A stretch of DNA of 7,880 nucleotides from Hyphomicrobiales bacterium (GTDB lineage: Bacteria; Pseudomonadota; Alphaproteobacteria; Rhizobiales; Beijerinckiaceae): positions 1 to 7,880 of the forward strand of contig JAATEW010000339.1 in NCBI GenBank assembly GCA_015655535.1, in the 5' to 3' direction. The translations under genes were made by a program, and so were the position numbers. How positions within the stretch are numbered: position 1 is the first letter of the stretch; each line of letters opens with the position of its first letter. Positions 1 to 5,225 of the stretch are shown here, piece by piece. Under the pieces are notes generated by a model. That model saw only the letters and a list, made by a program, of their open reading frames with translations, was not told the origin of the DNA and searched no databases.

Positions 1-279
1 CACCGTGTCCGAATCCGAATCATGTCCGGTCAGCATGATGATCGGCGCGGAAAAACCTTTCTCCCGCAGAAGCCGGACGGCTTCGCGCCCATCCATGTCG
101 GGAAGGCCGACGTCCATCAAAACGAGATCCGGCTGCTCCGATTCGGCGGTGGCCAGCGCGGCCTCGCCGCTCGACGCATGGACGGCGGAGAATTCTTCGT
201 GCAAAGCAATTTGTTCTGCCAAAGCCGCGCGAAGATCTTCATCGTCGTCGGCAATCAGGATCTTGCGAACCTGCATCAT
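1..279 (-). CDS. Response regulator, receiver domain (partial, 3' end outside window)
   Basis: This is the N-terminal 93 residues of a two-component response regulator; the gene leaves the window at base 1. The reverse-strand translation begins MMQVRKILIADDDEDLRAAL and shows the receiver-domain hallmarks. These are the acidic cluster D11-D13, the phosphoacceptor Asp56 in LVLMDVGLPDMDG, and Thr84 in PIIMLTGHD, which is the conserved switch Thr/Ser. The conserved Lys and the output domain are missing because of the window edge. An AAGGA ribosome site (287-291) sits 7 bases before the ATG at 279; a second ATG follows immediately at 276. The receiver style resembles OmpR-type regulators of Rhizobiales, but without the output domain the subfamily is a guess. 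No histidine kinase is visible in the window. It is divergent from the L,D-transpeptidase gene. Confidence 0.9.
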   Translation of the reverse strand, partial: MMQVRKILIADDDEDLRAALAEQIALHEEFSAVHASSGEAALATAESEQPDLVLMDVGLPDMDGREAVRLLREKGFSAPIIMLTGHDSDSDTV

Positions 280-458
280 GAAACATTCCTTGTGGAACCG
301 CGTGAAGCCGCGACGAGGCGCGACTGGGGGGATGCGCGATCTAGTCGATAGCGTGGCCAATCCAGGCCTCGCTTGCAAGGGGATAGCACCGAAAAAACCT
401 TCCACTTCGTCAGGATATGCGCGTCCGCGCCCATCTTCCACTCGCTCAAGGCTTGGTT

Positions 459-473
459 GTCCCGAAACGGGAC
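459..473. repeat. Perfect inverted repeat upstream of the L,D-transpeptidase
   Basis: The sequence GTCCCGAAACGGGAC has two 6-base arms around AAA. It ends 8 bases before the ATG at 482, in the gap between two divergent genes. It could be an operator for a dimeric regulator or a small hairpin at the ribosome-binding region. No regulator is identified from sequence alone. Confidence 0.5.
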
Positions 474-481
474 GCAAAGCT

Positions 482-1012
482 ATGGCGCAGCTTGTTGTCA
501 TGAAAAAGGCGACCAAAGGCGACGGTCAAGCCACAATGCAAGGGCATTTGCGGGCCGGCCTCGTAACGCTGCCTTGCGCGATCGGCGCCTCCGGCATCAA
601 GCATGACAAGCGCGAAGGCGATCGCGCGACGCCGGCCGGAACTTGGCCTTTGCTGAATGGTTTCTATCGACCCGACCATGAGCCGCGTCTGAAAGCTTGG
701 CTGCCATTGCGGCGGCTGCGCATGGATATGGGCTGGTGCGACGATCCGTCGTCCGCCGTCTACAACAGACCCATACGTCTGCCTTTTTCCGGCAGCCATG
801 AGCGCATGTGGCGGGACGACGGTCTCTATGATGTGGTGATCGTGCTCGGCCATAATCTTCACCCGCGCCGCAAGAATGGCGGCAGTGCGATTTTTCTCCA
901 TTGCGCGCGCGACGATCTTAAGCCAACCGCCGGCTGTATCGCGCTGCGGCCGGCCGACATGCGCCGGCTGCTGCCGCGGCTGTCGGCGAAGACGGTGCTC
1001 ACCGTGCGATGA
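482..1012 (+). CDS. L,D-transpeptidase family protein (YkuD domain)
   Basis: The 176-residue product matches the short YkuD-type L,D-transpeptidases (COG3786-like) common in Rhizobiales. The family cross-links peptidoglycan stem peptides, or attaches proteins to them, through an active-site Cys. Visible signatures are GIKHDKREGDRATPAGTW (about 38-55), GWCDDP (84-89), YNRPIRLP, SHERMWR (105-111), VIVLGHN with His124, and the catalytic stretch IFLHCARDDLKPTAGCIAL, with His140 and the presumed nucleophile Cys152 in the TAGC motif. The ATG at 482 is chosen because the conserved region starts about 20 residues in and the upstream frame is antisense to the response regulator. The next ATG, at 500, has no ribosome site; the site before 482 is itself weak. 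No signal peptide or membrane segment is seen, which is odd for a periplasmic enzyme but fits this short subfamily as I recall it. It ends 6 bases from the convergent beta-propeller gene. Confidence 0.88.
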   Translation: MAQLVVMKKATKGDGQATMQGHLRAGLVTLPCAIGASGIKHDKREGDRATPAGTWPLLNGFYRPDHEPRLKAWLPLRRLRMDMGWCDDPSSAVYNRPIRLPFSGSHERMWRDDGLYDVVIVLGHNLHPRRKNGGSAIFLHCARDDLKPTAGCIALRPADMRRLLPRLSAKTVLTVR

Positions 1013-1018
1013 CGAGAC

Positions 1019-2512
1019 TTATCGGCCAATGACGATGTCCGGCTCTTGCACCTGCACGAGCTTGCCGGGATCTTCGGCCGAGCCTGCCGCGATCACGAGA
1101 TAACGCCGCGGCACTTCCTTATCGCCTTTGACGATCTGGCGAATCGGTCCGACCGCGTTGACGATGGCCGATCCCGCCGGATTGGTCTCGAAGCTCGCGA
1201 GCGCCTGGATCGGACCGCTGCCATCGGCATGATCGACAAGGCCTAAAACGTAATGTTGTTTTGGCTCAAGCCCCGTCACGGCGGCTTCCAGAACTTGGAT
1301 CAGACCCTGGTCGAAGAGGGACACGCTGGTCGGTGCTTGAACATGCGACGGCGCCTTGGTCGGCGGTGCAAGGTTGATATGCGTGGCCATGCCCGCGGTG
1401 CCGAGCGGCTCCAGCCCGTCCGTCCCGGTGCCGTCCGGTACGGCGTCCGGCACATAGGTCACGGCTTGCGGTGCCTGGCCGATCGGCACGGTGGCGATCA
1501 CCTTGTTGGTCAGCGCGTCGATCGCAGTCATTTTGTCGTCGTTCTCGAGCCCGACATAGACGCGCGTGCCATCGCCCGACGGCCAGACGCCATGCGGCAG
1601 TTTGCCGACCGGAATCGTTGCAACCTTTGAGAAATCGTCTGTGCGGAAGACCTGCACTTGGTTCAGCCCTCCGATGGTCACATAGGCGAACTGGCCGTTC
1701 GCATTGCGCACGATATTGACGTGATTGGTGATCGGTCCGGTATCGAGCGTCTTGAGCAACGCGAAGGGCGGCTTGGCGTCGAAGACTTGCGTCTTGCCGC
1801 TATCTTTCAACGTGAACCAGACCTGCTTGCCGTCGGGTGTCGCTGCGATATTCGGGCAGAAGGGGCTCGCCTGTTGCAACCTCGCGACGATCTTGTGATC
1901 GGCCAAGGTGACGAAATCCGTCTCGGGATTGAAGGAGGAACAGACAAATCCATGGGTGCCGTCCGGCGAGAAGATCTGCATGCCGGGGCCGGCCGGCGTG
2001 ACGATGCGGGTCTTTTCCGCGAAGGTCTTTCCGTCGAGCACGGCGACATAGTTTTCGCCGCGCACGGTGACCCAGACCTCGCTGCCGTCGGGCGTGAAGA
2101 AGGCTTCATGCGGCGAGCGGCCGACATAGGTGATGTGCTTCACCTGATTGGTCGCCGTGTCGATGAAGGCGACGGAATTCGAGCCGATCGAAACGACGGC
2201 GATGGTATGATGATCGGGCGAGAAGCCCATGCCGTGGACCAGCAATTGGCCCTTATAGAGCGGGCTGAAATTCATCGGCTGCGGATCGCCGAGGCGAATG
2301 ACGCCCAAGAGCTTGTTGTCGGCAGGGTCGATGACCGAAACCGTGTTCGAGAACTGTTCGGCAGCGTAGACACGGTCATGATGACTGACGGGGATATCCG
2401 GCGCGGTGTCGGACGCAGGCGCCTGGCCGGCCCATGCGGAACCTGCCCAAGCAGAAAAAACCGAGGTGAATAAAGTGCCGCCAAAAAGCACGGCTGAGAC
2501 ATGACGGACCAT
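1019..2512 (-). CDS. Secreted YncE/YVTN-type beta-propeller protein with C-terminal extension
   Basis: The 497-residue protein has a signal peptide (hydrophobic about 5-20, possible cleavage after AWA at 21-23 or 26-28). A YVTN-style beta-propeller follows at about 45-370. Its repeats include VYAAEQFSNTVSVID (48-62), SNSVAFIDTATNQV, FFTPDGSEVWVTVRGENYVAVLD and VYVGLENDDKMTAID, with recurring S/TPDG turns and PHG/PHE loops. Such propellers are periplasmic binding or scaffold modules; no enzymatic role can be assigned. Cys191 and Cys219 are spaced for a possible disulfide. Residues from about 375 to 497 are not propeller-like; they look like a separate beta-rich domain with conserved-looking segments SLFDQGLIQVLEAAVTGLEP and AIVNAVGPIRQIV. 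The ATG directly abuts the TAA of the DUF305 gene, and an AAGGAG ribosome site (2519-2524) lies 6 bases upstream inside that gene. It is therefore the last gene of the sigma/anti-sigma operon. Confidence 0.88.
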   Translation of the reverse strand: MVRHVSAVLFGGTLFTSVFSAWAGSAWAGQAPASDTAPDIPVSHHDRVYAAEQFSNTVSVIDPADNKLLGVIRLGDPQPMNFSPLYKGQLLVHGMGFSPDHHTIAVVSIGSNSVAFIDTATNQVKHITYVGRSPHEAFFTPDGSEVWVTVRGENYVAVLDGKTFAEKTRIVTPAGPGMQIFSPDGTHGFVCSSFNPETDFVTLADHKIVARLQQASPFCPNIAATPDGKQVWFTLKDSGKTQVFDAKPPFALLKTLDTGPITNHVNIVRNANGQFAYVTIGGLNQVQVFRTDDFSKVATIPVGKLPHGVWPSGDGTRVYVGLENDDKMTAIDALTNKVIATVPIGQAPQAVTYVPDAVPDGTGTDGLEPLGTAGMATHINLAPPTKAPSHVQAPTSVSLFDQGLIQVLEAAVTGLEPKQHYVLGLVDHADGSGPIQALASFETNPAGSAIVNAVGPIRQIVKGDKEVPRRYLVIAAGSAEDPGKLVQVQEPDIVIGR

Positions 2513-2938
2513 TTATGGCTCCTTGTGGCTGTGAGAATGGGCGGGGGCCGCGAGATTGGAAGGCTGGTCGGGTGCCGCGGCCGGCGGCGGCAGGGGCTGA
2601 CCCAGAGCCAGCCGCATGGCCACGATTTCCTGCTGCTGTTCGACGATGATTTCCTGCGCGATCCGGCGCAGCTGTTCGTTATGTCCGTAGCGCAACTCGG
2701 CCTGCGCCATGTCGATCGCGCCTTGATGATGCGGGATCATCATCGCCGTGAAATCCCGATCGATGTCGCCGGAGGGCTTTGCATTCATGCCCGCCATCAT
2801 CTTGTCCATCGCGGCATTGTTTTCAGTCAGGAACTGGGCCTCGTCCGAAGGGCGCGGCGCAGAGCTCGCAGGCGCGGCAAGGCAGATCGCCACAGCAAGA
2901 GCGAATGGAAGTTTTGCCGAAATCTCACGCTTTCGCAT
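2513..2938 (-). CDS. Secreted DUF305 protein, Met/His-rich (CopM-like)
   Basis: The 141-residue protein has an n-region MRKREISAK, a hydrophobic core (about 10-24) and a likely cleavage near SSA27, so it is probably periplasmic. The DUF305 core is clear: DFTAMMIPHHQGAIDMA (62-78) with the His70-His71 pair, followed by a helix ending EIIVEQQQEIVAM (96-108). Helical DUF305 proteins include CopM, a copper-binding protein of cyanobacteria. Here the Met cluster 44-51 (MDKMMAGM), the HH pair and the C-terminal tail HSHSH could bind metal, which is inference. The start at 2938 is preferred: it has AAGGA (2947-2951) 8 bases upstream and gives a normal signal peptide. An earlier ATG at 2965 overlaps the anti-sigma stop as ATGA but has a poor ribosome site and would add nine residues. 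The gene sits between the anti-sigma and beta-propeller genes. Confidence 0.88.
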   Translation of the reverse strand: MRKREISAKLPFALAVAICLAAPASSAPRPSDEAQFLTENNAAMDKMMAGMNAKPSGDIDRDFTAMMIPHHQGAIDMAQAELRYGHNEQLRRIAQEIIVEQQQEIVAMRLALGQPLPPPAAAPDQPSNLAAPAHSHSHKEP

Positions 2939-2961
2939 GTGTGCGATCCTTGAAACAGGCA

Positions 2962-3741
2962 TCATGCCTTGATCTCGATTTTGTCTCGAACCTGATTGGA
3001 AAGCTCGTGAAGCTTTGGCTCGGGCTTGCTTGAGATCACGCCAAATCCGATCCCGTCGCGTGACCAGGCAAAGCCCGACGCATCCTTGGAGTCGAATGGC
3101 CGCATCGGCGCGTTCGTATCGATCACTTCCATGACGCGCACGAAGATGCTGATGCGGCCGCCCTGTGCATTTTCATAGATGAACATGGGCGCCACGCCTT
3201 GCTCCGTGGCGACGAGGCGGTTGCCGATAAACTTATATCCAGCCTCGGAAAGATCGGGCGCGGTGACATGCCGGGCTTCGGTGGCGTTGCTCCACCCCAC
3301 TTTTTGCGTCAGACCCGCTGAAGCGAATTCGACCGGCTGGTCGCTGTCTGCGACGAACACGCGCTGTGCCACGGCCGCTTGCTGGCTGAGCGCCGTCAAG
3401 CCGGTTTGCTGACCGGAGCCATGTGCAAACCAGCCAGTCCCGGTGCCGATCGCAAGTGCGAGCAAGAGGCCCGCTGCGACGCGCTGCGGCTGCCAGGTCC
3501 GCGCCAGCCGCGCTTCCGCGAGCCTTTGAACATTGAGGCTGCTGGGCAACGGCTCTTTCGCCTTATGCGCGAGGCCCCGCCGCAGCATTTCGCTGACCTC
3601 TTGCCAACCGGCGATGCGGGCTGCCGCTTCTGGATGGCTTTCGAGATAGCGCTCGACGCGCAGCCGGTCGTCGGCATTGAGAAAGCCGTCGACATAGGCA
3701 TGCAGTTCGTCTTCGGTGATCGCTTTCTCCATCGGTGTCAT
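2962..3741 (-). CDS. Transmembrane anti-sigma factor
   Basis: The 259-residue protein is the probable cognate anti-sigma factor of the upstream ECF sigma factor. Its N-terminal part (about 8-46, ITEDELHAYVDGFL then RVERYLESHPEAAARIAGW) is the typical cytoplasmic sigma-binding helical module of alphaproteobacterial anti-sigma factors. A single membrane helix follows at about 88-106 (VAAGLLLALAIGTGTGWFA). The periplasmic part is about 150 residues, with FVADSDQPVEF, YKFIGNRLVATEQGVAPMFIYEN and SGFAWSRDGIGFGVIS; it would sense the signal. The whole protein contains no cysteine, so the classic HxxxCxxC zinc anti-sigma motif is absent. The ATG overlaps the sigma stop as ATGA, with GGAGGG (3746-3751) as a strong ribosome site. 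An internal ATG (Met4, at 3732) is less likely. The role rests on position, topology and sequence style. Confidence 0.88.
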   Translation of the reverse strand: MTPMEKAITEDELHAYVDGFLNADDRLRVERYLESHPEAAARIAGWQEVSEMLRRGLAHKAKEPLPSSLNVQRLAEARLARTWQPQRVAAGLLLALAIGTGTGWFAHGSGQQTGLTALSQQAAVAQRVFVADSDQPVEFASAGLTQKVGWSNATEARHVTAPDLSEAGYKFIGNRLVATEQGVAPMFIYENAQGGRISIFVRVMEVIDTNAPMRPFDSKDASGFAWSRDGIGFGVISSKPEPKLHELSNQVRDKIEIKA

Positions 3742-4241
3742 TTCACCCTCCGCAGTGCCGGTCTCTGCCGGCCTTCCATCGTGTCGCGCAATTTGTCTCT
3801 TGCCCGGCTCAGTCTTGACATCACGGTTCCGACCGGGATTTTGAGGATTTTCGCGGCATCGGCATATTCAAGCCCTTCCACGGCAATTAGCAGCAGAACC
3901 TCGCGCTGCTCCTCGGGTAATTGATCGAGGCCGTCGAGCGCCGCGTGCAATTCGGCCGTCGCCTGTTGCGATGCCGGAACAGACACATCCGCCTCGGCAT
4001 CGGAAACGACGATCGAAGACCTGAACTGCAACCGCCGCCAGCGGCTCACGCAGAGATTGTGCATGATCGAGAACAGCCACGGGCGCATCTCGCCTTCGCC
4101 CGTCCGCTCATCCATGTGATCGAGCGCCCGCACCAGACAGTCCTGGACGAGATCATCCGCGTCGCTTTGGTTGCGCAGCAGCGCGAAGGCGTAACGCCGC
4201 AGCGCCGGAATATTCTCTTCGAGTTTCGTCAGTGCTGACAT
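3738..4241 (-). CDS. ECF-type RNA polymerase sigma factor
   Basis: The 167-residue protein is a group IV (ECF) sigma factor of normal length. Region 2 is seen as IPALRRYAFALLRNQSDADDLVQDCLVRAL (11-40; core-binding DxDDLVQD signature) and RPWLFSIMHNLCVSRWRR (53-70; -10 recognition). Region 4 spans about 105-152 (LPEEQREVLLLIAVEGLEYADAAKILKIPVGTVMSRLSRARDKL), with the helix-turn-helix that reads the -35 element. No extra C-terminal domain is present. The stop codon overlaps the anti-sigma ATG, so the two products are translationally coupled. The ribosome site is weak (GGATGAG upstream of the ATG). A GGAATA-N16-GTC element about 50 bases upstream suggests autoregulation. The exact ECF group was not assigned. 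Confidence 0.93.
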   Translation of the reverse strand: MSALTKLEENIPALRRYAFALLRNQSDADDLVQDCLVRALDHMDERTGEGEMRPWLFSIMHNLCVSRWRRLQFRSSIVVSDAEADVSVPASQQATAELHAALDGLDQLPEEQREVLLLIAVEGLEYADAAKILKIPVGTVMSRLSRARDKLRDTMEGRQRPALRRVK

Positions 4242-4254
4242 GATCTCATCCGGC

Positions 4255-4269
4255 GGCTCGGCTCGGCTC
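4255..4269. repeat. Three tandem GGCTC pentamers in the sigma-factor leader
   Basis: GGCTC occurs three times in direct succession, 14 to 28 bases ahead of the sigma-factor ATG. It lies inside the presumed 5' untranslated leader, close to the weak ribosome site. It is a short simple-sequence tract with no assigned role. Confidence 0.5.
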
Positions 4270-4288
4270 GATTCGGATCGAACCTCTA

Positions 4289-4317
4289 TGGGACGCTTCG
4301 GGAAGCGGCCTATTCCA
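4289..4317 (-). promoter_or_regulatory. Probable ECF promoter of the sigma/anti-sigma operon
   Basis: On the minus strand this reads TGGAATAGGC at the -35 (GGAATA complements 4311-4316), then a spacer, then GTCCCA at the -10 (GTC complements 4292-4294). The gap between GGAATA and GTC is 16 bases. The same 10-base -35 block and the same spacing to GTC occur before the small secreted gene at 5014. ECF promoters typically have a GGAA-type -35 and a GTC/CGT-type -10, so autoregulation is the natural reading. The implied leader is about 40 bases. Confidence 0.65.
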
Positions 4318-4334
4318 GGCTTGCGAAAAGATTT

Positions 4335-4685
4335 TTACGGTGTCGAGCCGCCGGCATTGAATCCCGCGATCGAAGCTCCGTAACTGCCGCTTGCCGGCTC
4401 ATTGGGATCGACCGGCGGGGGAACTTCCGGCCGTAACGGAATGAGCGGATTGTGCGGAACGGGATTATAGGCACCCGCGTAAGCGCTGAATGAGGCGGCT
4501 GCTCTTGGATCGAATGCCCTTGGATTGAACGGCCGCAGCTCGGAATGACTGATGTGCGGTTTGTGAAGACGGACGTGATCCCGCGCCAGGGCCTGACTCG
4601 ACAGCGCGGCGGGAAGGACGAGCATCGACGCGCACAGAACAACTGCCCTTGTGATGGCTCTTTTGCGAATGGTTGCTTTGGTCAT
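4335..4685 (-). CDS. Small secreted protein of unknown function, Pro/Asn-rich
   Basis: This is an unrecognised 116-residue protein. Starting MTKATIRKRAITR, it has a basic n-region, a hydrophobic core (about 14-27) and a plausible cleavage near SSQALA, so it is likely exported. The mature part is low in Cys and rich in Pro, Asn, His and Ala: RDHVRLHKPHISHSELRPFN, then NPVPHNPLIPLRPEVPPPVDP, then a Gly/Ser/Ala tail. It looks extended rather than globular. The ATG at 4685 is preferred over the TTG at 4694, because AGAGG (4695-4699) is 9 bases upstream of the ATG but abuts the TTG. It lies between a terminator-like hairpin and the promoter of the sigma operon and shares their strand. No ECF-like promoter of its own was found, so readthrough from the upstream small gene or a different promoter is needed. 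Confidence 0.65.
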   Translation of the reverse strand: MTKATIRKRAITRAVVLCASMLVLPAALSSQALARDHVRLHKPHISHSELRPFNPRAFDPRAAASFSAYAGAYNPVPHNPLIPLRPEVPPPVDPNEPASGSYGASIAGFNAGGSTP

Positions 4686-4727
4686 GATCTTCAACCTCTA
4701 AAGTCGGTTCGGTTAAAATCGTTCTGG

Positions 4728-4757
4728 CAAAGGCGCGGCAGGAAAGCCGCGCCTTTG
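4728..4757 (-). terminator. Strong hairpin, probable terminator after the 80-residue gene
   Basis: Two 12-base arms (CAAAGGCGCGGC and its exact complement) surround a 6-base loop, starting 15 bases beyond the stop of the 80-residue gene in its direction of transcription. The stem is GC-rich with an A/T base; on the minus strand the 3' arm ends in CCTTTG. There is no long T run after it, only ATTTT further on. Termination may therefore be partial, letting some transcripts reach the next small gene. Confidence 0.6.
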
Positions 4758-4771
4758 ATGTTCCGAAATGC

Positions 4772-5014
4772 TTAGTCGGTGGCGTTGCCGGGACCTTCCG
4801 GATGAAAGGCGCTCGCGCCGAGATTGAGGCGGCCGCGCGTACCCGAGCGGTCAAAGCGGCTCATATCCCACAAAGACGTGCTCGCTGCGTTATCGTAGAG
4901 GGCATAGAAGTCATTGGCATGGACCGGCATGGTCCGCGACACGGAAGCCGCTGCGGCGCCGACGGAGGCTGCCATTACAAGGCCGGCAAGAGCGAAAGTG
5001 CGAATAGACGTCAT
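4772..5014 (-). CDS. Small secreted protein of unknown function, probable ECF sigma target
   Basis: This is an unrecognised 80-residue protein. MTSIRTFALAGLVMAASVGAAAA forms a clear signal peptide (cleavage probably near residue 23). The mature part is only about 57 residues, with HANDFYALYDNAAS, SLWDMSRFDRSGTRGRLNLGAS and an acidic end. It has no Cys and no known motif. GGAGG (5023-5027) lies 8 bases before the ATG, a strong ribosome site. About 80 bases upstream is a GGAATA-N16-GTC element nearly identical to the one ahead of the sigma factor, which implies co-regulation with that operon. The gene is followed by a strong hairpin. It is real on the strength of its signal peptide, ribosome site and promoter, but its function is unknown. 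Confidence 0.75.
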   Translation of the reverse strand: MTSIRTFALAGLVMAASVGAAAASVSRTMPVHANDFYALYDNAASTSLWDMSRFDRSGTRGRLNLGASAFHPEGPGNATD

Positions 5015-5047
5015 TGTTCAATCCTCCAGTGCTTGGGTTCGGGAACG

Positions 5048-5072
5048 ACGACCGATGTTTTCAACGACCGAT
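5048..5072. repeat. Direct repeat of ACGACCGAT, 16-base period
   Basis: ACGACCGAT occurs at 5048-5056 and again at 5064-5072, in the leader between the presumed ECF promoter and the 80-residue gene. On the transcript it reads ATCGGTCGT twice. It could be a regulator site or chance; nothing identifies a binding protein. Confidence 0.35.
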
Positions 5073-5090
5073 CAATCGCGCCTATGCCCT

Positions 5091-5119
5091 GTAGACTCCT
5101 GAAGCGGATGCCTATTCCA
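5091..5119 (-). promoter_or_regulatory. Probable ECF promoter of the 80-residue secreted protein gene
   Basis: On the minus strand TGGAATAGGC (GGAATA complements 5113-5118) is followed after 16 bases by GTCTAC (GTC complements 5094-5096). The -35 block matches the sigma-operon promoter over ten bases and the spacing is identical, while the spacer and flanks differ. This argues for a shared sigma factor rather than a recent duplication. The implied leader is about 70 bases. Confidence 0.65.
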
Positions 5120-5225
5120 CTGGTCGGTGATTTTTCCGTTCAACTGAAAGTGATGGGTTTTTGCGGCAGAGATCAATTGCTCCGCTTGAGCGCGCGCTTC
5201 ATGACGTCGGCGCTGCCGTCCGGGC

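Noticed and set aside
5..481. An open frame extending the L,D-transpeptidase upstream by 159 residues
   Set aside because: It runs antisense through the response regulator and has no family similarity there; the conserved domain begins after the ATG at 482.
1658..2473. A 271-codon open frame on the plus strand
   Set aside because: It is antisense to the well-supported beta-propeller gene and arises from high G+C codon bias; its translation shows no recognisable domain.
2939..2965. The earlier ATG of the DUF305 gene as its start
   Set aside because: It gives an ATGA overlap but a poor ribosome site and a nine-residue extension before a normal signal peptide; kept only as an alternative.
4208..4235. 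GGAATA followed by GTC on the plus strand inside the sigma gene
   Set aside because: The spacing is 15, not 16, it is within coding sequence, and no plus-strand gene follows.
5165..5225. A possible terminator after hrcA
   Set aside because: Only weak 4-5 bp stems and no T-run could be built in the sequence following the stop codon.
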